DNA from: Marinobacter nanhaiticus D15-8W
Lineage (GTDB): Bacteria; Pseudomonadota; Gammaproteobacteria; Pseudomonadales; Oleiphilaceae
Reading direction: 5' to 3'
DNA: 64,000 nucleotides
Assembly: GCF_036511935.1 (NCBI RefSeq)
Contig: NZ_AP028878.1
Span: 2,294,001 to 2,358,000 of the forward strand
In this document: positions 46,717 through 57,359 of the stretch, one piece after another
How the letters are laid out: the number at the start of each line of letters is the position of its first letter
Numbering within the stretch: position 1 is the first letter of the stretch
The notes under the pieces: model-generated
Seen by the model: the letters and a program-made list of their open reading frames with translations, nothing else
What the model was told of the DNA's origin: nothing
Databases searched by the model: none
Position numbers and translations under genes: made by a program

Positions 46717-47213
46717 GGAGTGACGCAGTAAAGTGAATGGTGTACCAAGCTAAAACTACCTTATACGGCGCAAACCGTCCGTGAGCATGTAGTAATGCTT
46801 GTCCAGCCAACATATGGGTTGGGGCGGCAAGGCGTTCCACCACTGACCCCCTCCTATATCCTGCACGATCATGGCAAGCGAGGAAAATTATCCCAATATC
46901 ACGGAGGCAGCTCATGGGATACCAGAAAATATCCCGCGTAGTGTGCACATTGGGTTGTCGTGCGTCGACTAAATGGGAATAAAAGGCCTATGCCTATGTA
47001 GGAACAGGATTGGCCTTTCATGGAGATTCATTATTGAAATTATTGCTGGTGGGGCGAGGGTTGGTGTTCAGAAAGCGGGGAACGGCATGTTCGAAACCGT
47101 GAATTTCAACAGCACGACATCGCTTCGAGTCTCTATGAAAGACCCGAGCTGCAATTCACCTTTCAACGACCTTTGCCAGCCAGGGCTGGCAAGGCCACCA
47201 TCAATGTCACTGG
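46717..47213. other. Gene-free stretch between rluE and cspD
   Basis: About 497 bases. I found no credible coding frame on either strand. In Pseudomonas the isocitrate dehydrogenase genes (icd, idh) lie in this position; there is no trace of them. It should contain the rluE promoter. One hairpin is present at 47173-47192. Confidence 0.6.
47173..47192 (-). terminator. Hairpin downstream of cspD
   Basis: TTGCCAGCC (47173-47181), AG, GGCTGGCAA (47184-47192): 9-base perfect arms, 21 bases after the cspD stop. No T-run on either side, so a Rho-assisted end or RNA stabiliser is as likely as an intrinsic terminator. Confidence 0.4.
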
Positions 47214-47543
47214 TCAGGCGTGAGCGGACCGCAAGTGATTGCTGTCGGTCTCCGATTCCTTCGCATCTTCCGACTCTGAGCTGGAATGCTCGGAATTGGC
47301 AGCTTGCTGGGAATGGCTGGGCTCACGTTTTTCAAGTCGATCCAGAGGAACGATATTTATCGCATGCGTCCCTTTGTCACTCGGTTTCTTGTCAAAACTA
47401 ACCGTTTGACCGGCTTTAAGCGTCTTATAGCCATCCATTTGTACGGCCGAGAAATGAGCGAAGAGGTCTTCGCTACCGCCATCCTCTATAATAAAGCCGT
47501 AACCCTTGGCGTTATTGAACCACTTCACTTTGCCTTGAGGCAT
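47214..47543 (-). CDS. cspD: Cold-shock-domain protein CspD with acidic tail
   Basis: Single-stranded nucleic-acid binding OB-fold protein; CspD inhibits replication in stationary phase in E. coli. The cold-shock domain fills residues 1-68 with RNP motifs KGYGFI and DLFAHFS. Residues 69-109 are an unusual polar tail, rich in Ser, Glu and Asp, longer than in E. coli CspD (74 residues). Next to clpS-clpA, as in E. coli and Pseudomonas; divergent from clpS. Confidence 0.9.
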   Translation of the reverse strand: MPQGKVKWFNNAKGYGFIIEDGGSEDLFAHFSAVQMDGYKTLKAGQTVSFDKKPSDKGTHAINIVPLDRLEKREPSHSQQAANSEHSSSESEDAKESETDSNHLRSAHA

Positions 47544-48086
47544 GATTCACTCCCTTGTTTTCCTGCTCGTCTTATTGTTGTTTTTCATTAAGTTGCGAAC
47601 TACCGGTATTCGGCCATCTGACCGCTAAAACCGGCCGAACCGAGTCCTCGGTTCGGGTTTACACAATTTTACAATGCTGAATCTACTGTTGACCAGTATT
47701 GCTACAGAGTCAATACCAAAATGCTGGTTGAGCGCCCCGGAGAGGCGTTAATATGAAATTGATCGAGATACAGGCGCGCCCTGGATGATGTCCAGGTGGT
47801 CACTGGCTTTCAGCGCGGTTTACAATCGAGTCGTAACAGGCAGGGCCTGGGCATACCAAGATGCTGGTTGCCCTTCGAGAAACAGGTAGCTATTCGCAAA
47901 GCTGTTTATCAGGCAAAAGCTGGCCACGCGTCAAAAAGATTGTAAGCTGGAGGCTCCATAGCCCCGCAATGCTTTTTATCATCACCCTAGACAGATTAAT
48001 CTTGAAAACTGGCTCCTGGGGAACCACCTTCAGTTAGGGAGCGGAACTTGCCTCGCTTCCCAGTATCTAAAATCCGGTAATGAACC
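47544..48086. other. Gene-free stretch between cspD and clpS
   Basis: About 543 bases with no coding frame of more than about 40 residues that looks real. It holds the divergent cspD and clpS promoters. A 10-base inverted repeat lies at 47635-47656. The sequence is less GC-rich than the neighbouring genes. A long 5' leader of cspD, as in cold-shock genes, would fit but cannot be shown. Confidence 0.55.
47635..47656. repeat. Perfect 10-bp inverted repeat upstream of cspD
   Basis: CCGAACCGAG (47635-47644), TC, CTCGGTTCGG (47647-47656), 92 bases upstream of the cspD start. On the minus strand it is followed by CCGGTTTT. Either a leader hairpin in cspD mRNA or a protein-binding dyad. Confidence 0.5.
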
Positions 48087-48449
48087 ATGCGGAACATCGA
48101 GAATTCTCTACTAATATTGAATCAGAAGGAGGATGAACAGGACCCGGACCGCGAAGACGGTCTGGTCGTCTCTCCGGAGAAACCTGCGCTCAAGCGTCCC
48201 GCACGCTTCCGCGTGATTCTCCTCAACGACGATTACACGCCGATGGACTTTGTCGTTGATGTCCTGATGAAATTCTTCGGCATGAATGAAGAGAAGGCGA
48301 CGCAGGTGATGCTGCTCGTCCATACGCAGGGAAAAGCCGTATGTGGGGTATACACCCGAGACATCGCGGAAACCAAGGCAGCACAGGTGAACCAGTACTC
48401 GTCTGAGTGCGAGCACCCACTGCTTTGCGAGATCGAACGTGCGGACTGA
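48087..48449 (+). CDS. clpS: ClpS, N-degron adaptor of ClpAP
   Basis: Delivers proteins with Leu, Phe, Tyr or Trp at the N-terminus to ClpAP (120 residues). The N-degron pocket is present: [20 protein letters not shown] (Asn-Asp gate) and [20 protein letters not shown] (conserved His). The 40-residue disordered N-terminus, needed to load ClpA, is Asp/Glu-rich. It is 20 bases upstream of clpA, so the pair is one operon. Confidence 0.97.
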   Translation: MRNIENSLLILNQKEDEQDPDREDGLVVSPEKPALKRPARFRVILLNDDYTPMDFVVDVLMKFFGMNEEKATQVMLLVHTQGKAVCGVYTRDIAETKAAQVNQYSSECEHPLLCEIERAD

Positions 48450-48469
48450 TTAGACCTTTGGGGTGGCCC

Positions 48470-50743
48470 ATGCTAAGCAAAGATCTGGAAATTACGCTGA
48501 ACACTGCGTTCAAGAATGCCCGGGACAAGCGTCATGAGTTCATGACAGTCGAGCACCTGTTACTGGCTCTGCTGGACAATGACTCCGCGGTGGGTGTCCT
48601 CAAGGCATGTGGCGCAGATCTTCAGCGGCTTCAGGAGGAACTCCTGGAGTTCGTGGACTCAACCACACCCCTAATTCCACACAATGACAGCGAGCGTGAG
48701 ACCCAGCCCACCCTGGGATTCCAGCGCGTCCTACAACGGGCCGTATTCCACGTTCAGTCTTCCGGCAAGAAGGAAGTGACTGGTGCAAACGTGCTCGTGG
48801 CCATCTTCAGCGAACAGGAAAGTCAGGCCGTCTATGTTCTGAAAAAACAGAACATCGCCCGCATCGATGTCGTCAACTACGTCTCGCACGGAATTTCTCG
48901 GGTGCAGGGAAGTGACGAGCAGGAAGGTGGCGGCGCAGATCATACCCAGGAAGAGATGGGTGAGGACGGCGCATCATCCAAGCCGCTGGAAAGCTATGCA
49001 ACGAATTTGAACGAGCAGGCGCGTCAAGGCCGGATCGACCCGTTGATCGGGCGCGAACATGAAGTGGAGCGTGTGGTCCAGATCCTGGTGCGCCGCCGCA
49101 AGAACAACCCTCTGCTTGTGGGTGAGGCTGGCGTCGGCAAGACTGCGATCGCTGAGGGCCTCGCCAAGCGTATCGTCGACGGTCAAGTGCCGGATGTGAT
49201 TTCCGATGCCATCGTCTATTCGCTGGACCTCGGCGCGCTCCTGGCCGGTACCAAATATCGCGGTGATTTCGAAAAGCGCTTCAAGGGACTGCTCGCCGAG
49301 CTCAAGAAAGTGGAACACGCGATTCTCTTTATCGACGAAATCCATACGATCATCGGGGCAGGATCAGCATCCGGCGGTGTGATGGATGCATCCAATCTGC
49401 TCAAGCCGCTGCTGAGCTCGGGCGAGATCCGTTGTATCGGGTCCACGACGTTCTCCGAGTTCCGCGGTATTTTCGAGAAGGACAGCGCCTTGGCACGACG
49501 CTTCCAGAAGATTGATGTCAACGAGCCCAGTGTCGAGGATACCTACCAGATCCTGCGCGGTCTCAAGTCTCACTTCGAGAAGCATCATGATCTGAAGTAT
49601 ACCGATAAGGCCTTGCGTGTCGCCGCGGAGTTGGCGGATCGCTACATCACCGACCGGCATCTGCCGGACAAGGCGATCGACGTGATCGATGAAGCCGGTG
49701 CCCGCCAGCGGCTACTGCCAAGCAACAAGCGACGTAAGGTCATTGGCGTGTCGTCGATCGAGGATGTGGTGGCAACCATCGCGCGGATTCCGCCGAAGAG
49801 CGTATCCACTAGCGATAAGGACCTGCTGCGTAACCTCGAGCGGGATCTCAAGATGGTGGTCTTCGGGCAGGACCGGGCGATCGAATCCCTGTCCACGGCG
49901 ATCAAGTTGGCCCGTGCCGGTCTGAAAGCACCTGAGAAACCGGAAGGTGCCTTCCTGTTCGCCGGTCCGACCGGTGTGGGCAAGACCGAGGTGACGCGTC
50001 AGTTGGCGAAAGTGTTGGGTATCGAATTGGTGCGCTTCGACATGTCCGAGTACATGGAGCGTCATACGGTATCCCGCCTGATCGGTGCGCCTCCGGGCTA
50101 TGTTGGTTTTGATCAGGGCGGCCTGCTGACGGAAGCGGTAAACAAGCAGCCGCACTGTGTGTTACTGCTGGACGAGATCGAGAAGGCGCATCCGGAAGTA
50201 TTCAACCTTCTGCTGCAGGTCATGGACCACGGCACGTTGACCGACAACAACGGTCGCAAGGCGGACTTCCGCCACGTGATCCTGGTGATGACCACCAACG
50301 CCGGCGCCGAGTCCATGAGCCGCCGCTCGATCGGCTTCAGCGAGCAGGACCACAGCACGGACGGCATGGAAGTCATCACCAAGACCTTCACGCCTGAGTT
50401 CCGCAACCGCCTGGATGGCATTATCCAGTTCGAGGACCTCAACCGGGATACCATCACCCATGTGGTGGACAAGTTCCTTACGGAGCTTCAGGCCCAGTTG
50501 GACGAGAAACGTGTCGTTCTGCATGTGGACGACGACGCCAAGCGGTGGCTGGCGGAAAAGGGCTACGATGTCACCATGGGGGCCCGTCCGATGTCCCGCC
50601 TGATCCAGGACAAGATCAAGCGGCCGTTGGCGGAGCAGATCCTCTTCGGCGCACTGGCCGAGAGCGGTGGCGAGGTGCATGTTCATCTCGAGGGCGACGA
50701 ACTGGTCTTCGAGTACGAGAACGAGCCGGCCGAAGCCGTCTGA
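48470..50743 (+). CDS. clpA: ClpA, AAA+ unfoldase of ClpAP
   Basis: Unfolds substrates for the ClpP peptidase (757 residues). N-domain 1-140; D1 Walker A GEAGVGKT at 218-225; D2 Walker A GPTGVGKT; the ClpP-docking loop IGF is in [13 protein letters not shown] 48470 has GGGGTGG just upstream; the longer open frame overlaps clpS. ClpS, Aat and Bpt next door complete the N-degron branch of this protease. A strong terminator follows. Confidence 0.97.
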   Translation: MLSKDLEITLNTAFKNARDKRHEFMTVEHLLLALLDNDSAVGVLKACGADLQRLQEELLEFVDSTTPLIPHNDSERETQPTLGFQRVLQRAVFHVQSSGKKEVTGANVLVAIFSEQESQAVYVLKKQNIARIDVVNYVSHGISRVQGSDEQEGGGADHTQEEMGEDGASSKPLESYATNLNEQARQGRIDPLIGREHEVERVVQILVRRRKNNPLLVGEAGVGKTAIAEGLAKRIVDGQVPDVISDAIVYSLDLGALLAGTKYRGDFEKRFKGLLAELKKVEHAILFIDEIHTIIGAGSASGGVMDASNLLKPLLSSGEIRCIGSTTFSEFRGIFEKDSALARRFQKIDVNEPSVEDTYQILRGLKSHFEKHHDLKYTDKALRVAAELADRYITDRHLPDKAIDVIDEAGARQRLLPSNKRRKVIGVSSIEDVVATIARIPPKSVSTSDKDLLRNLERDLKMVVFGQDRAIESLSTAIKLARAGLKAPEKPEGAFLFAGPTGVGKTEVTRQLAKVLGIELVRFDMSEYMERHTVSRLIGAPPGYVGFDQGGLLTEAVNKQPHCVLLLDEIEKAHPEVFNLLLQVMDHGTLTDNNGRKADFRHVILVMTTNAGAESMSRRSIGFSEQDHSTDGMEVITKTFTPEFRNRLDGIIQFEDLNRDTITHVVDKFLTELQAQLDEKRVVLHVDDDAKRWLAEKGYDVTMGARPMSRLIQDKIKRPLAEQILFGALAESGGEVHVHLEGDELVFEYENEPAEAV

Positions 50744-50768
50744 TCCTGCCGGATTCCAGGTGTCAGCA

Positions 50769-50795
50769 AACCCGCTCCGTTGGAGCGGGTTTTTT
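50769..50795 (+). terminator. Rho-independent terminator of clpA
   Basis: AACCCGCTCC (50769-50778), GTT, GGAGCGGGTT (50782-50791), then TTTT to 50795. Perfect 10-base stem and T-tract 26 bases after the clpA stop. Confidence 0.9.
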
Positions 50796-50862
50796 ATGGC
50801 CTCCGATAGGCCTTCTTTCACTGAGGGTTGTGATGGATCGGGATGACTTGGAGCCTGAAATA

Positions 50863-50890
50863 GAAAAGCCCCAACAAATTGGGGCTTTTC
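50863..50890 (-). terminator. Rho-independent terminator of infA
   Basis: GAAAAGCCCCAA (50863-50874), CAAA, TTGGGGCTTTTC (50879-50890). Perfect 12-base arms, T-rich on both sides, so it can stop transcription both ways. It lies 98 bases beyond the infA stop. Confidence 0.85.
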
Positions 50891-50988
50891 TTAAGATCGT
50901 TCCAGTCGCTTGCTTGCTCTCCAAACCCGTTGGTGCGTTACGTTGCAGTACAATCGAAATGCAGAACAGGTGGGGCGGTGTGGAGCGA

Positions 50989-51207
50989 TTAGCGGGCGCG
51001 GTAAACGATACGGCCTTTGCTCAGGTCATAGGGAGTCAGCTCGACCTTGACCTTGTCGCCAGTCAGGATGCGAATATAGTTCTTCCGCATCTTGCCGGAG
51101 ATATGTGCAGTCACAACGTGGCCGTTGGCCAGCTCGACGCGAAACATCGTGTTTGGAAGAGTGTCGACAATGACGCCTTCCATTTCAATGACATCAGATT
51201 TTGCCAT
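50989..51207 (-). CDS. infA: Translation initiation factor IF-1
   Basis: Essential 72-residue OB-fold factor that binds the 30S A site. The sequence is typical throughout: [20 protein letters not shown], then [19 protein letters not shown]. Coded on the strand opposite clpA, with a terminator between them, as in Pseudomonas. The ATG start has a weak purine-rich site upstream. Confidence 0.98.
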   Translation of the reverse strand: MAKSDVIEMEGVIVDTLPNTMFRVELANGHVVTAHISGKMRKNYIRILTGDKVKVELTPYDLSKGRIVYRAR

Positions 51208-51422
51208 TCAGTAGAAACCTCACAATTTTCAAACGTATGTCTGTCGTATTGGCTGTAGACCTACTACATCGGGTCGATGCGGGTAAAAATCAAGCCAACA
51301 CACGCCATTCTGTTAATCGCTGTCTTATAAATGAGCGCAATTCTGCCTGAATCCTGAGCGTATAGCAAAAGCCGACACCACACTTATTCCGAGGATTGTC
51401 GGGAGTAAGGCCTGTTTAATGG

Positions 51423-52139
51423 CTAGGCGCTGGCGATCAACTGTTGCCAGTGACCGCCGACCAATGCCTCCAGCGGTTTGAAGCGGGCTTTGTAGTTCAT
51501 CTTCCGGCACTCGCGAATCCAATAGCCCAGGTAGAGGAAGGAGAGGCTCCGGCGACGAACTTCCTCGATCTGCCAGAGGATGGCGAGTGTACCCAGGCTG
51601 CGGTCGTCCTCGTCCGGATCGAACAGCGTATAGATCGCGGAGAGGCCGTCGTCCAGTGCGTCGACCACGGCCAGGCCGATCAGGCGTTCACCCTGCCACA
51701 TTTCCAGGAATTCGCTCTGGTTGGCGCCTTCCACCAGGAACGAAGTGAACTGTTCCCGCGAAGGTGGATACATATCCCCATCAAAATGTCGCTGCTCGAT
51801 ATAGCGCGCGTAGAGCTGATAGTAGTTTTCCTGGAAGCGGGCAGGAGACAGCCGGAACCTGAGGTCTTCGTTGCGCTTCCAGACGCGGCGTTGGGAGCGG
51901 TTCGGTTCGAATTGCTCTGCATCCAGCCTCACGGGGATGCATGCATTGCAGGTTTCGCAATGTGGCCGATAGTAGTGGGAACCACTGCGGCGGAAGCCCA
52001 GTGCCGTCAACTGACTGTACAGCCGCTTGTCGACGTGGGCACGGGGGTCGACGAACATCGTGGTGGCTTCACGGTCGGGAAGATAGCTGCAGTCATGCGG
52101 CGGCGTGGCGAAGAAAACCAGCGTCTTGAGGCTGCTCAT
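51423..52139 (-). CDS. bpt: Aspartate/glutamate leucyltransferase Bpt
   Basis: Transfers leucine from leucyl-tRNA to N-terminal Asp or Glu, creating an N-degron for ClpS (238 residues; older name Ate). The Cys-rich N-terminal motif SHYYRPHCETCNACIPVR is diagnostic, followed by a GNAT-like core (FLVEGANQSEFLEMW, LFDPDEDDRSLG, LYLGYWIRECRKMNYK). ATG 52139 is used: GAGAGG lies 9 bases before it and overlaps the longer GTG start. 12 bases after aat, on the same strand. Confidence 0.95.
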   Translation of the reverse strand: MSSLKTLVFFATPPHDCSYLPDREATTMFVDPRAHVDKRLYSQLTALGFRRSGSHYYRPHCETCNACIPVRLDAEQFEPNRSQRRVWKRNEDLRFRLSPARFQENYYQLYARYIEQRHFDGDMYPPSREQFTSFLVEGANQSEFLEMWQGERLIGLAVVDALDDGLSAIYTLFDPDEDDRSLGTLAILWQIEEVRRRSLSFLYLGYWIRECRKMNYKARFKPLEALVGGHWQQLIASA

Positions 52140-52151
52140 CAGGGACACCTC

Positions 52152-52868
52152 TCACTCATCACCGCTTTGGGGCCAAGGATTATCCAATGCCCACAAACGG
52201 TGGCCGGGCTGTTTGCCGATGTTTTCCCCCAGTATAGTTAAAAATCTGGAGCGCGGGATACACCGCGCCCCGAGGCTGATCAAGTGGCCGTTTTCCACCT
52301 GGCAGTCCATCATCGAATAGCCCCAGCTCCGTAGCTGCCGGGCGACATGGGCAAAGACGACCTTGGATGCGTTATCCTCCCGCGTGAACATGGACTCGCC
52401 GAAGAAGCAGCGACCGATACCGACGCCATAGAGGCCGGCAGCGAGTTCGCCGTTGGCGTTCCAGGCTTCGAAGGAGTGGGCGAGGCCAAGTCGATGTAGC
52501 CTCCGGTAAGCCTTTTCCATTTCATTGGTAATCCAGGTGCCTTCCTCGCGGACCTCGGCGCAGCCCCGGATGACGCCGGCAAAATCCTGGTCGATAGTGA
52601 TCCGGTAGCGTCCCTGATTCAGAGTTCGCCTTAGTCGCCTGGATATGTGGATCTCGTCAGGAAAGAGTACGCAGCGGGGATTGGGCGACCACCAGAGAAT
52701 CGGTTGTTCCTCGCTGAACCACGGAAAGATGCCGCTACGGTAAGCGAGTTCGAGGCGTTCCGGAGATAGGTCTCCGCCGATTGCGAGCAAGCCGTCCGGC
52801 TCCTCCAGTGCCTCATTGGGCGAGGGAAACCAGAGTTCGTCGGGATCAAGCCAGGGCAAAGAGGTCAT
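52152..52868 (-). CDS. aat: Leucyl/phenylalanyl-tRNA-protein transferase Aat
   Basis: Adds Leu or Phe to N-terminal Arg or Lys, making substrates for ClpS/ClpAP (238 residues). Typical signatures: FPSPNEALEEPDGLLAIGGD, RSGIFPWF and WWSPNPRCV, then HSFEAWNANGELAAGLYG and FFGESMFTREDNASK. First gene of aat-bpt. With clpS-clpA 4 kb away it forms a complete N-degron set. Confidence 0.97.
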   Translation of the reverse strand: MTSLPWLDPDELWFPSPNEALEEPDGLLAIGGDLSPERLELAYRSGIFPWFSEEQPILWWSPNPRCVLFPDEIHISRRLRRTLNQGRYRITIDQDFAGVIRGCAEVREEGTWITNEMEKAYRRLHRLGLAHSFEAWNANGELAAGLYGVGIGRCFFGESMFTREDNASKVVFAHVARQLRSWGYSMMDCQVENGHLISLGARCIPRSRFLTILGENIGKQPGHRLWALDNPWPQSGDE

Positions 52869-53003
52869 TGTTAGGTCGGATACTCCTTGGCGCGCCGGCG
52901 GTTGTTATCCATGCAAAGCCTAGCATGCAGCAGGAAGTTCACACGAGTGAAATCAGGCTGGGCCCCGGACCATTCGGCCCGGGACGATGCGGTGGCGCGT
53001 CAA

Positions 53004-54266
<1,263 letters not shown>

Positions 54267-55178
54267 TCAGGCCAGCACTGGCACCTGTTCCAGCAGCAGC
54301 TTGACCCGCTGAAGGCTTTGGCTGGACTCGCCCTGTTCCAGTCGGTGACGAGCCACTGCTGGTAGTACAGCCTGGATGTCGTCCGGCAACACATGATGTC
54401 GGCCATCCATAAGGGCCCAGGCTTTTGCCGCCCGAATCAAGCCCAACCCGGCGCGGGGGGAAAGGCCATACAGGACACCGGGCATCCGCCGGCTCTGCTG
54501 AAGGATGCGTTGAACATAGTCGAGTAACGCGGGGCTGGTCGAGATGCGTTCCACACCTTGCTGCAGCGTGTGCAGGTGGTCACCGGTGACCAGTGGCTGG
54601 AGTGCGGAAATGAGGCTCCGACGATCGGTGCCTTCCAGTAGCTCACGCTCAGCCCTGGGATCGGGGTAGCCGAGTTCGATACGCATCAGGAATCGGTCGA
54701 GTTGGGATTCCGGCAAGGGGTAGGTCCCACCCTGTTCCAATGGGTTCTGGGTCGCGATCACGAAAAAGGGCGCAGGTAACGGACGGGTTTCGCCTTCGAT
54801 GGAAACCTGGCGTTCCTCCATGGCCTCAAGCAACGCGCTCTGGGTTCGTGGCGAGGCACGGTTGATCTCATCGGCCAGCACAACCTGGGAGAAGATTGGT
54901 CCTTGATGGAATACGAGGCTACCCGCTTCCTTGTCGTACATGGAAAAACCGAGGACATCCGCCGGAAGCAGGTCATTGGTAAACTGGATGCGGGTATAGC
55001 TCAGATCCATGACGCGGGCGATGGCGTGGGAGAGGGTAGTCTTGCCCATGCCCGGTATATCCTCGATCAGCAGGTGGCCCCGGGCCAGCAGGCAGCAGAC
55101 GGCCAGGCGTACCTGACGGTCTTTACCCAGGAGAATGGCGTTCAGGCGGTCAACGGTGGCATCAACGAGTTTTTTCAT
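54267..55178 (-). CDS. MoxR-family AAA+ ATPase
   Basis: A 303-residue MoxR-type chaperone ATPase that usually activates VWA/DUF58 partner proteins. Walker A EDIPGMGKTTL, Walker B VVLADEINRASP, sensor ATQNPLEQGGTYPLPESQLDRF, then a helical lid domain. The start lies 7 bases after the aguB stop, so it belongs to the aguA-aguB transcript. No DUF58, VWA or transglutaminase partner follows, which is odd for this family. Confidence 0.88.
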   Translation of the reverse strand: MKKLVDATVDRLNAILLGKDRQVRLAVCCLLARGHLLIEDIPGMGKTTLSHAIARVMDLSYTRIQFTNDLLPADVLGFSMYDKEAGSLVFHQGPIFSQVVLADEINRASPRTQSALLEAMEERQVSIEGETRPLPAPFFVIATQNPLEQGGTYPLPESQLDRFLMRIELGYPDPRAERELLEGTDRRSLISALQPLVTGDHLHTLQQGVERISTSPALLDYVQRILQQSRRMPGVLYGLSPRAGLGLIRAAKAWALMDGRHHVLPDDIQAVLPAVARHRLEQGESSQSLQRVKLLLEQVPVLA

Positions 55179-55185
55179 GGGGCTA

Positions 55186-56100
55186 TCAGTCCCGTACCCG
55201 TTTCAAGATATCGCCGTAGGCGTCAATGCGCCGATCACGGAAATGCGGCCAGATGCGCCGAATATTCTCACTACGCTCGCGATCTATCGTGGCGTAGAGG
55301 ACGCACTCGTCGGTTTCGTTGGCGCGAGCCAGGAATTCACCCTGGGGACCGCAAACGAAACTGTTGCCCCAAAAGCGGATGCCGTCGCCGAGGCCCTCCG
55401 GGTGGGGCTCGATACCAACGCGGTTGGGGGCTATGACTGGCAGGTTGTTTGCCACAGCGTGGCCTCTCTGCACGGTGACCCACGCTTCAAGCTGACGCGA
55501 CTGCTCGTCGGCCTCGTCGGTCACGTCCCAGCCGATCGCGGTGGGGTAGATCAATATTTCCGCGCCTGCCAGGGCCATCAGGCGAGCGGCTTCGGGATAC
55601 CATTGGTCCCAGCAGACCAGTACACCCAGGCTGCCGACAGAGGTGCGTATGGGCGTAAAGCCGTTACGGCCATCGTTGAAGATGGCGTCGCCCGGCGTGA
55701 AATAGAATTTTTCGTAGAACCCCGGATCGTCGGGAATATGCATTTTGCGATAGAGGCCGGCGAGGCTTCCGTCCGTCTCGAAGACCACTGCCGTGTTGTG
55801 GTACACACCGTTCATCCGGCGCTCAAAGATTGAACCGACGAGTACGATGCCCAGTTCTGCGGCAAGGGCGCCCAGGCGATCAGACGTCGGTCCCGGAATC
55901 GGTTCGGCCAATTCGAATACTGCGGTGTCTTCGTTCTGGCAGAAATAAAGGGTGGCGTGCAGTTCCTGCAGGACTACCAGCTGAGCACCATTGCTGGCTG
56001 CTTCCCGGACTAAACGCTCGGAAGTTGCCAGGCTCGTGGCCTTGTCATTGCTACAGGTTTGCTGGATCGCCGCGACCTTGAGTTCGCGTTTCTGGCTCAT
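55186..56100 (-). CDS. aguB: N-carbamoylputrescine amidase AguB
   Basis: Nitrilase-superfamily enzyme hydrolysing N-carbamoylputrescine to putrescine, CO2 and ammonia (304 residues). The Glu-Lys-Cys triad is visible in LQELHATLYF, YRKMHIPDDPGF and GVLVCWDQWYPEAAR. The start overlaps the aguA stop (ATGA). Together the two enzymes convert agmatine to putrescine. Confidence 0.94.
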   Translation of the reverse strand: MSQKRELKVAAIQQTCSNDKATSLATSERLVREAASNGAQLVVLQELHATLYFCQNEDTAVFELAEPIPGPTSDRLGALAAELGIVLVGSIFERRMNGVYHNTAVVFETDGSLAGLYRKMHIPDDPGFYEKFYFTPGDAIFNDGRNGFTPIRTSVGSLGVLVCWDQWYPEAARLMALAGAEILIYPTAIGWDVTDEADEQSRQLEAWVTVQRGHAVANNLPVIAPNRVGIEPHPEGLGDGIRFWGNSFVCGPQGEFLARANETDECVLYATIDRERSENIRRIWPHFRDRRIDAYGDILKRVRD

Positions 56101-57143
56101 GGCTTAACGACTCCCTCGGGCAGTTGCATGGTGACGCAGTGCAGGCTGCCATGCTGATGGATCAATGGGCGGCAGTCGATGGGAATGATGTCTCGATCCG
56201 GGAAAATCGCACCCATGACGCGGATGGCCTCTTTGTCCTGGGGTACGTCGTAAGTCGGTAGCAGGACGGCGCCGTTAACGATCAGGAAATTTGCGTAGGT
56301 CGCGGGTAGTCGCTCGCCCTCGTCTCCATAGCAGGCGTTCGGCCAGGGCAGTGGCGTCAGGCGATAGGGCTGCTCGCCGGCATCGCGGAACTGCTGGAGT
56401 TCCGCTTCCATTGCCCGCAACGCGGCATAGTGTTCGTCATGTTCGTCGTCGCAACGTACGTAGCAGATATGGTTGGGCGCGCAGAAACGGGCCAGCGTAT
56501 CGATGTGGCTGTCGGTGTCATCGCCGGCAAGGTAGCCGTGATTGAGCCAGAGTACGCGTTCGGCACCGAGGGATTCCCTCAGTCTGCCCTCGATTTGTGT
56601 GCGGTCCAGTCCGGGATTACGGCTGGTGGCGAGCAGGCACTCGCTGGTGGTCAGCAATGTGCCCTGGCCATCCGATTCGATGGAGCCACCTTCCAGCACG
56701 AAGTCCACCGGCACCAGCGGCGTATTGCCGAACAAGCCACCTTCGCTGAGACGGCGGTTAAGGACATCGTCCTTGTCCCAGGGGAATTTGTCGCCCCAGG
56801 CGTTGAAGCGGAAATCCAGCAGTTGGCATTGGCCTTCGTCGTCGATGGCAATAGGGCCATGATCCCTGGCCCAGGTATCGTTGGCAGGAGCTGTCACGCT
56901 GAGCACGCGCCCTGGGTATGCCTGCGCCGCCGCCCACTGGTTGAGTGAGTCGGTAAGGGCGGTCGTCTTGGCACCGTCCTCGCAGCTGAGGATCAGGTGC
57001 TGGAAACGCAGGACAGCTTTAGCTATGGCCTCGAACACGGGTTCGACCTGGTCGAGAGTATCCAGCCAATCGGTTCCGGCGTGCGGCCAGGTCAACATTA
57101 CGGCGCTTTGTGGCGCCCATTCAGCGGGCATTCGGCGGGACAT
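56097..57143 (-). CDS. aguA: Agmatine deiminase AguA
   Basis: Converts agmatine to N-carbamoylputrescine and ammonia (348 residues, GME guanidino-modifying fold). Active-site segments: WARDHGPIAI (Asp and His), LEGGSIESDGQGTLLTT (Glu), GDDTDSHIDTLARF (His) and the nucleophile Cys in GSLHCVTMQLP. The ATG at 57170 would add 9 residues; 57143 is preferred for the family start (MPAEWAPQSAVMLTWPH), with AGGTGAG upstream. First gene of aguA-aguB-moxR. Confidence 0.93.
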   Translation of the reverse strand: MSRRMPAEWAPQSAVMLTWPHAGTDWLDTLDQVEPVFEAIAKAVLRFQHLILSCEDGAKTTALTDSLNQWAAAQAYPGRVLSVTAPANDTWARDHGPIAIDDEGQCQLLDFRFNAWGDKFPWDKDDVLNRRLSEGGLFGNTPLVPVDFVLEGGSIESDGQGTLLTTSECLLATSRNPGLDRTQIEGRLRESLGAERVLWLNHGYLAGDDTDSHIDTLARFCAPNHICYVRCDDEHDEHYAALRAMEAELQQFRDAGEQPYRLTPLPWPNACYGDEGERLPATYANFLIVNGAVLLPTYDVPQDKEAIRVMGAIFPDRDIIPIDCRPLIHQHGSLHCVTMQLPEGVVKP

Positions 57144-57359
57144 GCTCAAAACGTACTCACCTGTATCCATTTGGCAGGCCGGAGGCCCGGACTAGCCAGG
57201 ACGGCAACGTTGGGCAAGCCCAACCCCGTCCCGGCGTGGTATGAGCAGCGGGCTGCGTTTAAAAGGGCGCTATTCTACCCGCTTGCGGCCGGGGTGCCAC
57301 CAGAATGTTGGGGGCTGAGACCCCAGCCCAGCCTGCGAAGTTCCTGTTCGCCGTGAGGA

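Noticed and set aside
47635..47656. Hairpin as a terminator
   Set aside because: It lies in a promoter region between divergent genes and lacks an immediate T-run, so it is listed as a repeat only.
46717..48086. Possible tRNA or CRISPR in the gene-free stretches
   Set aside because: No T-loop GTTCGANTC pattern or regularly spaced repeats seen; only two simple hairpins.
47544..48086. Small open frame at about 47753 starting ATGAAATTGATC
   Set aside because: It ends after 11 codons, with no homology.
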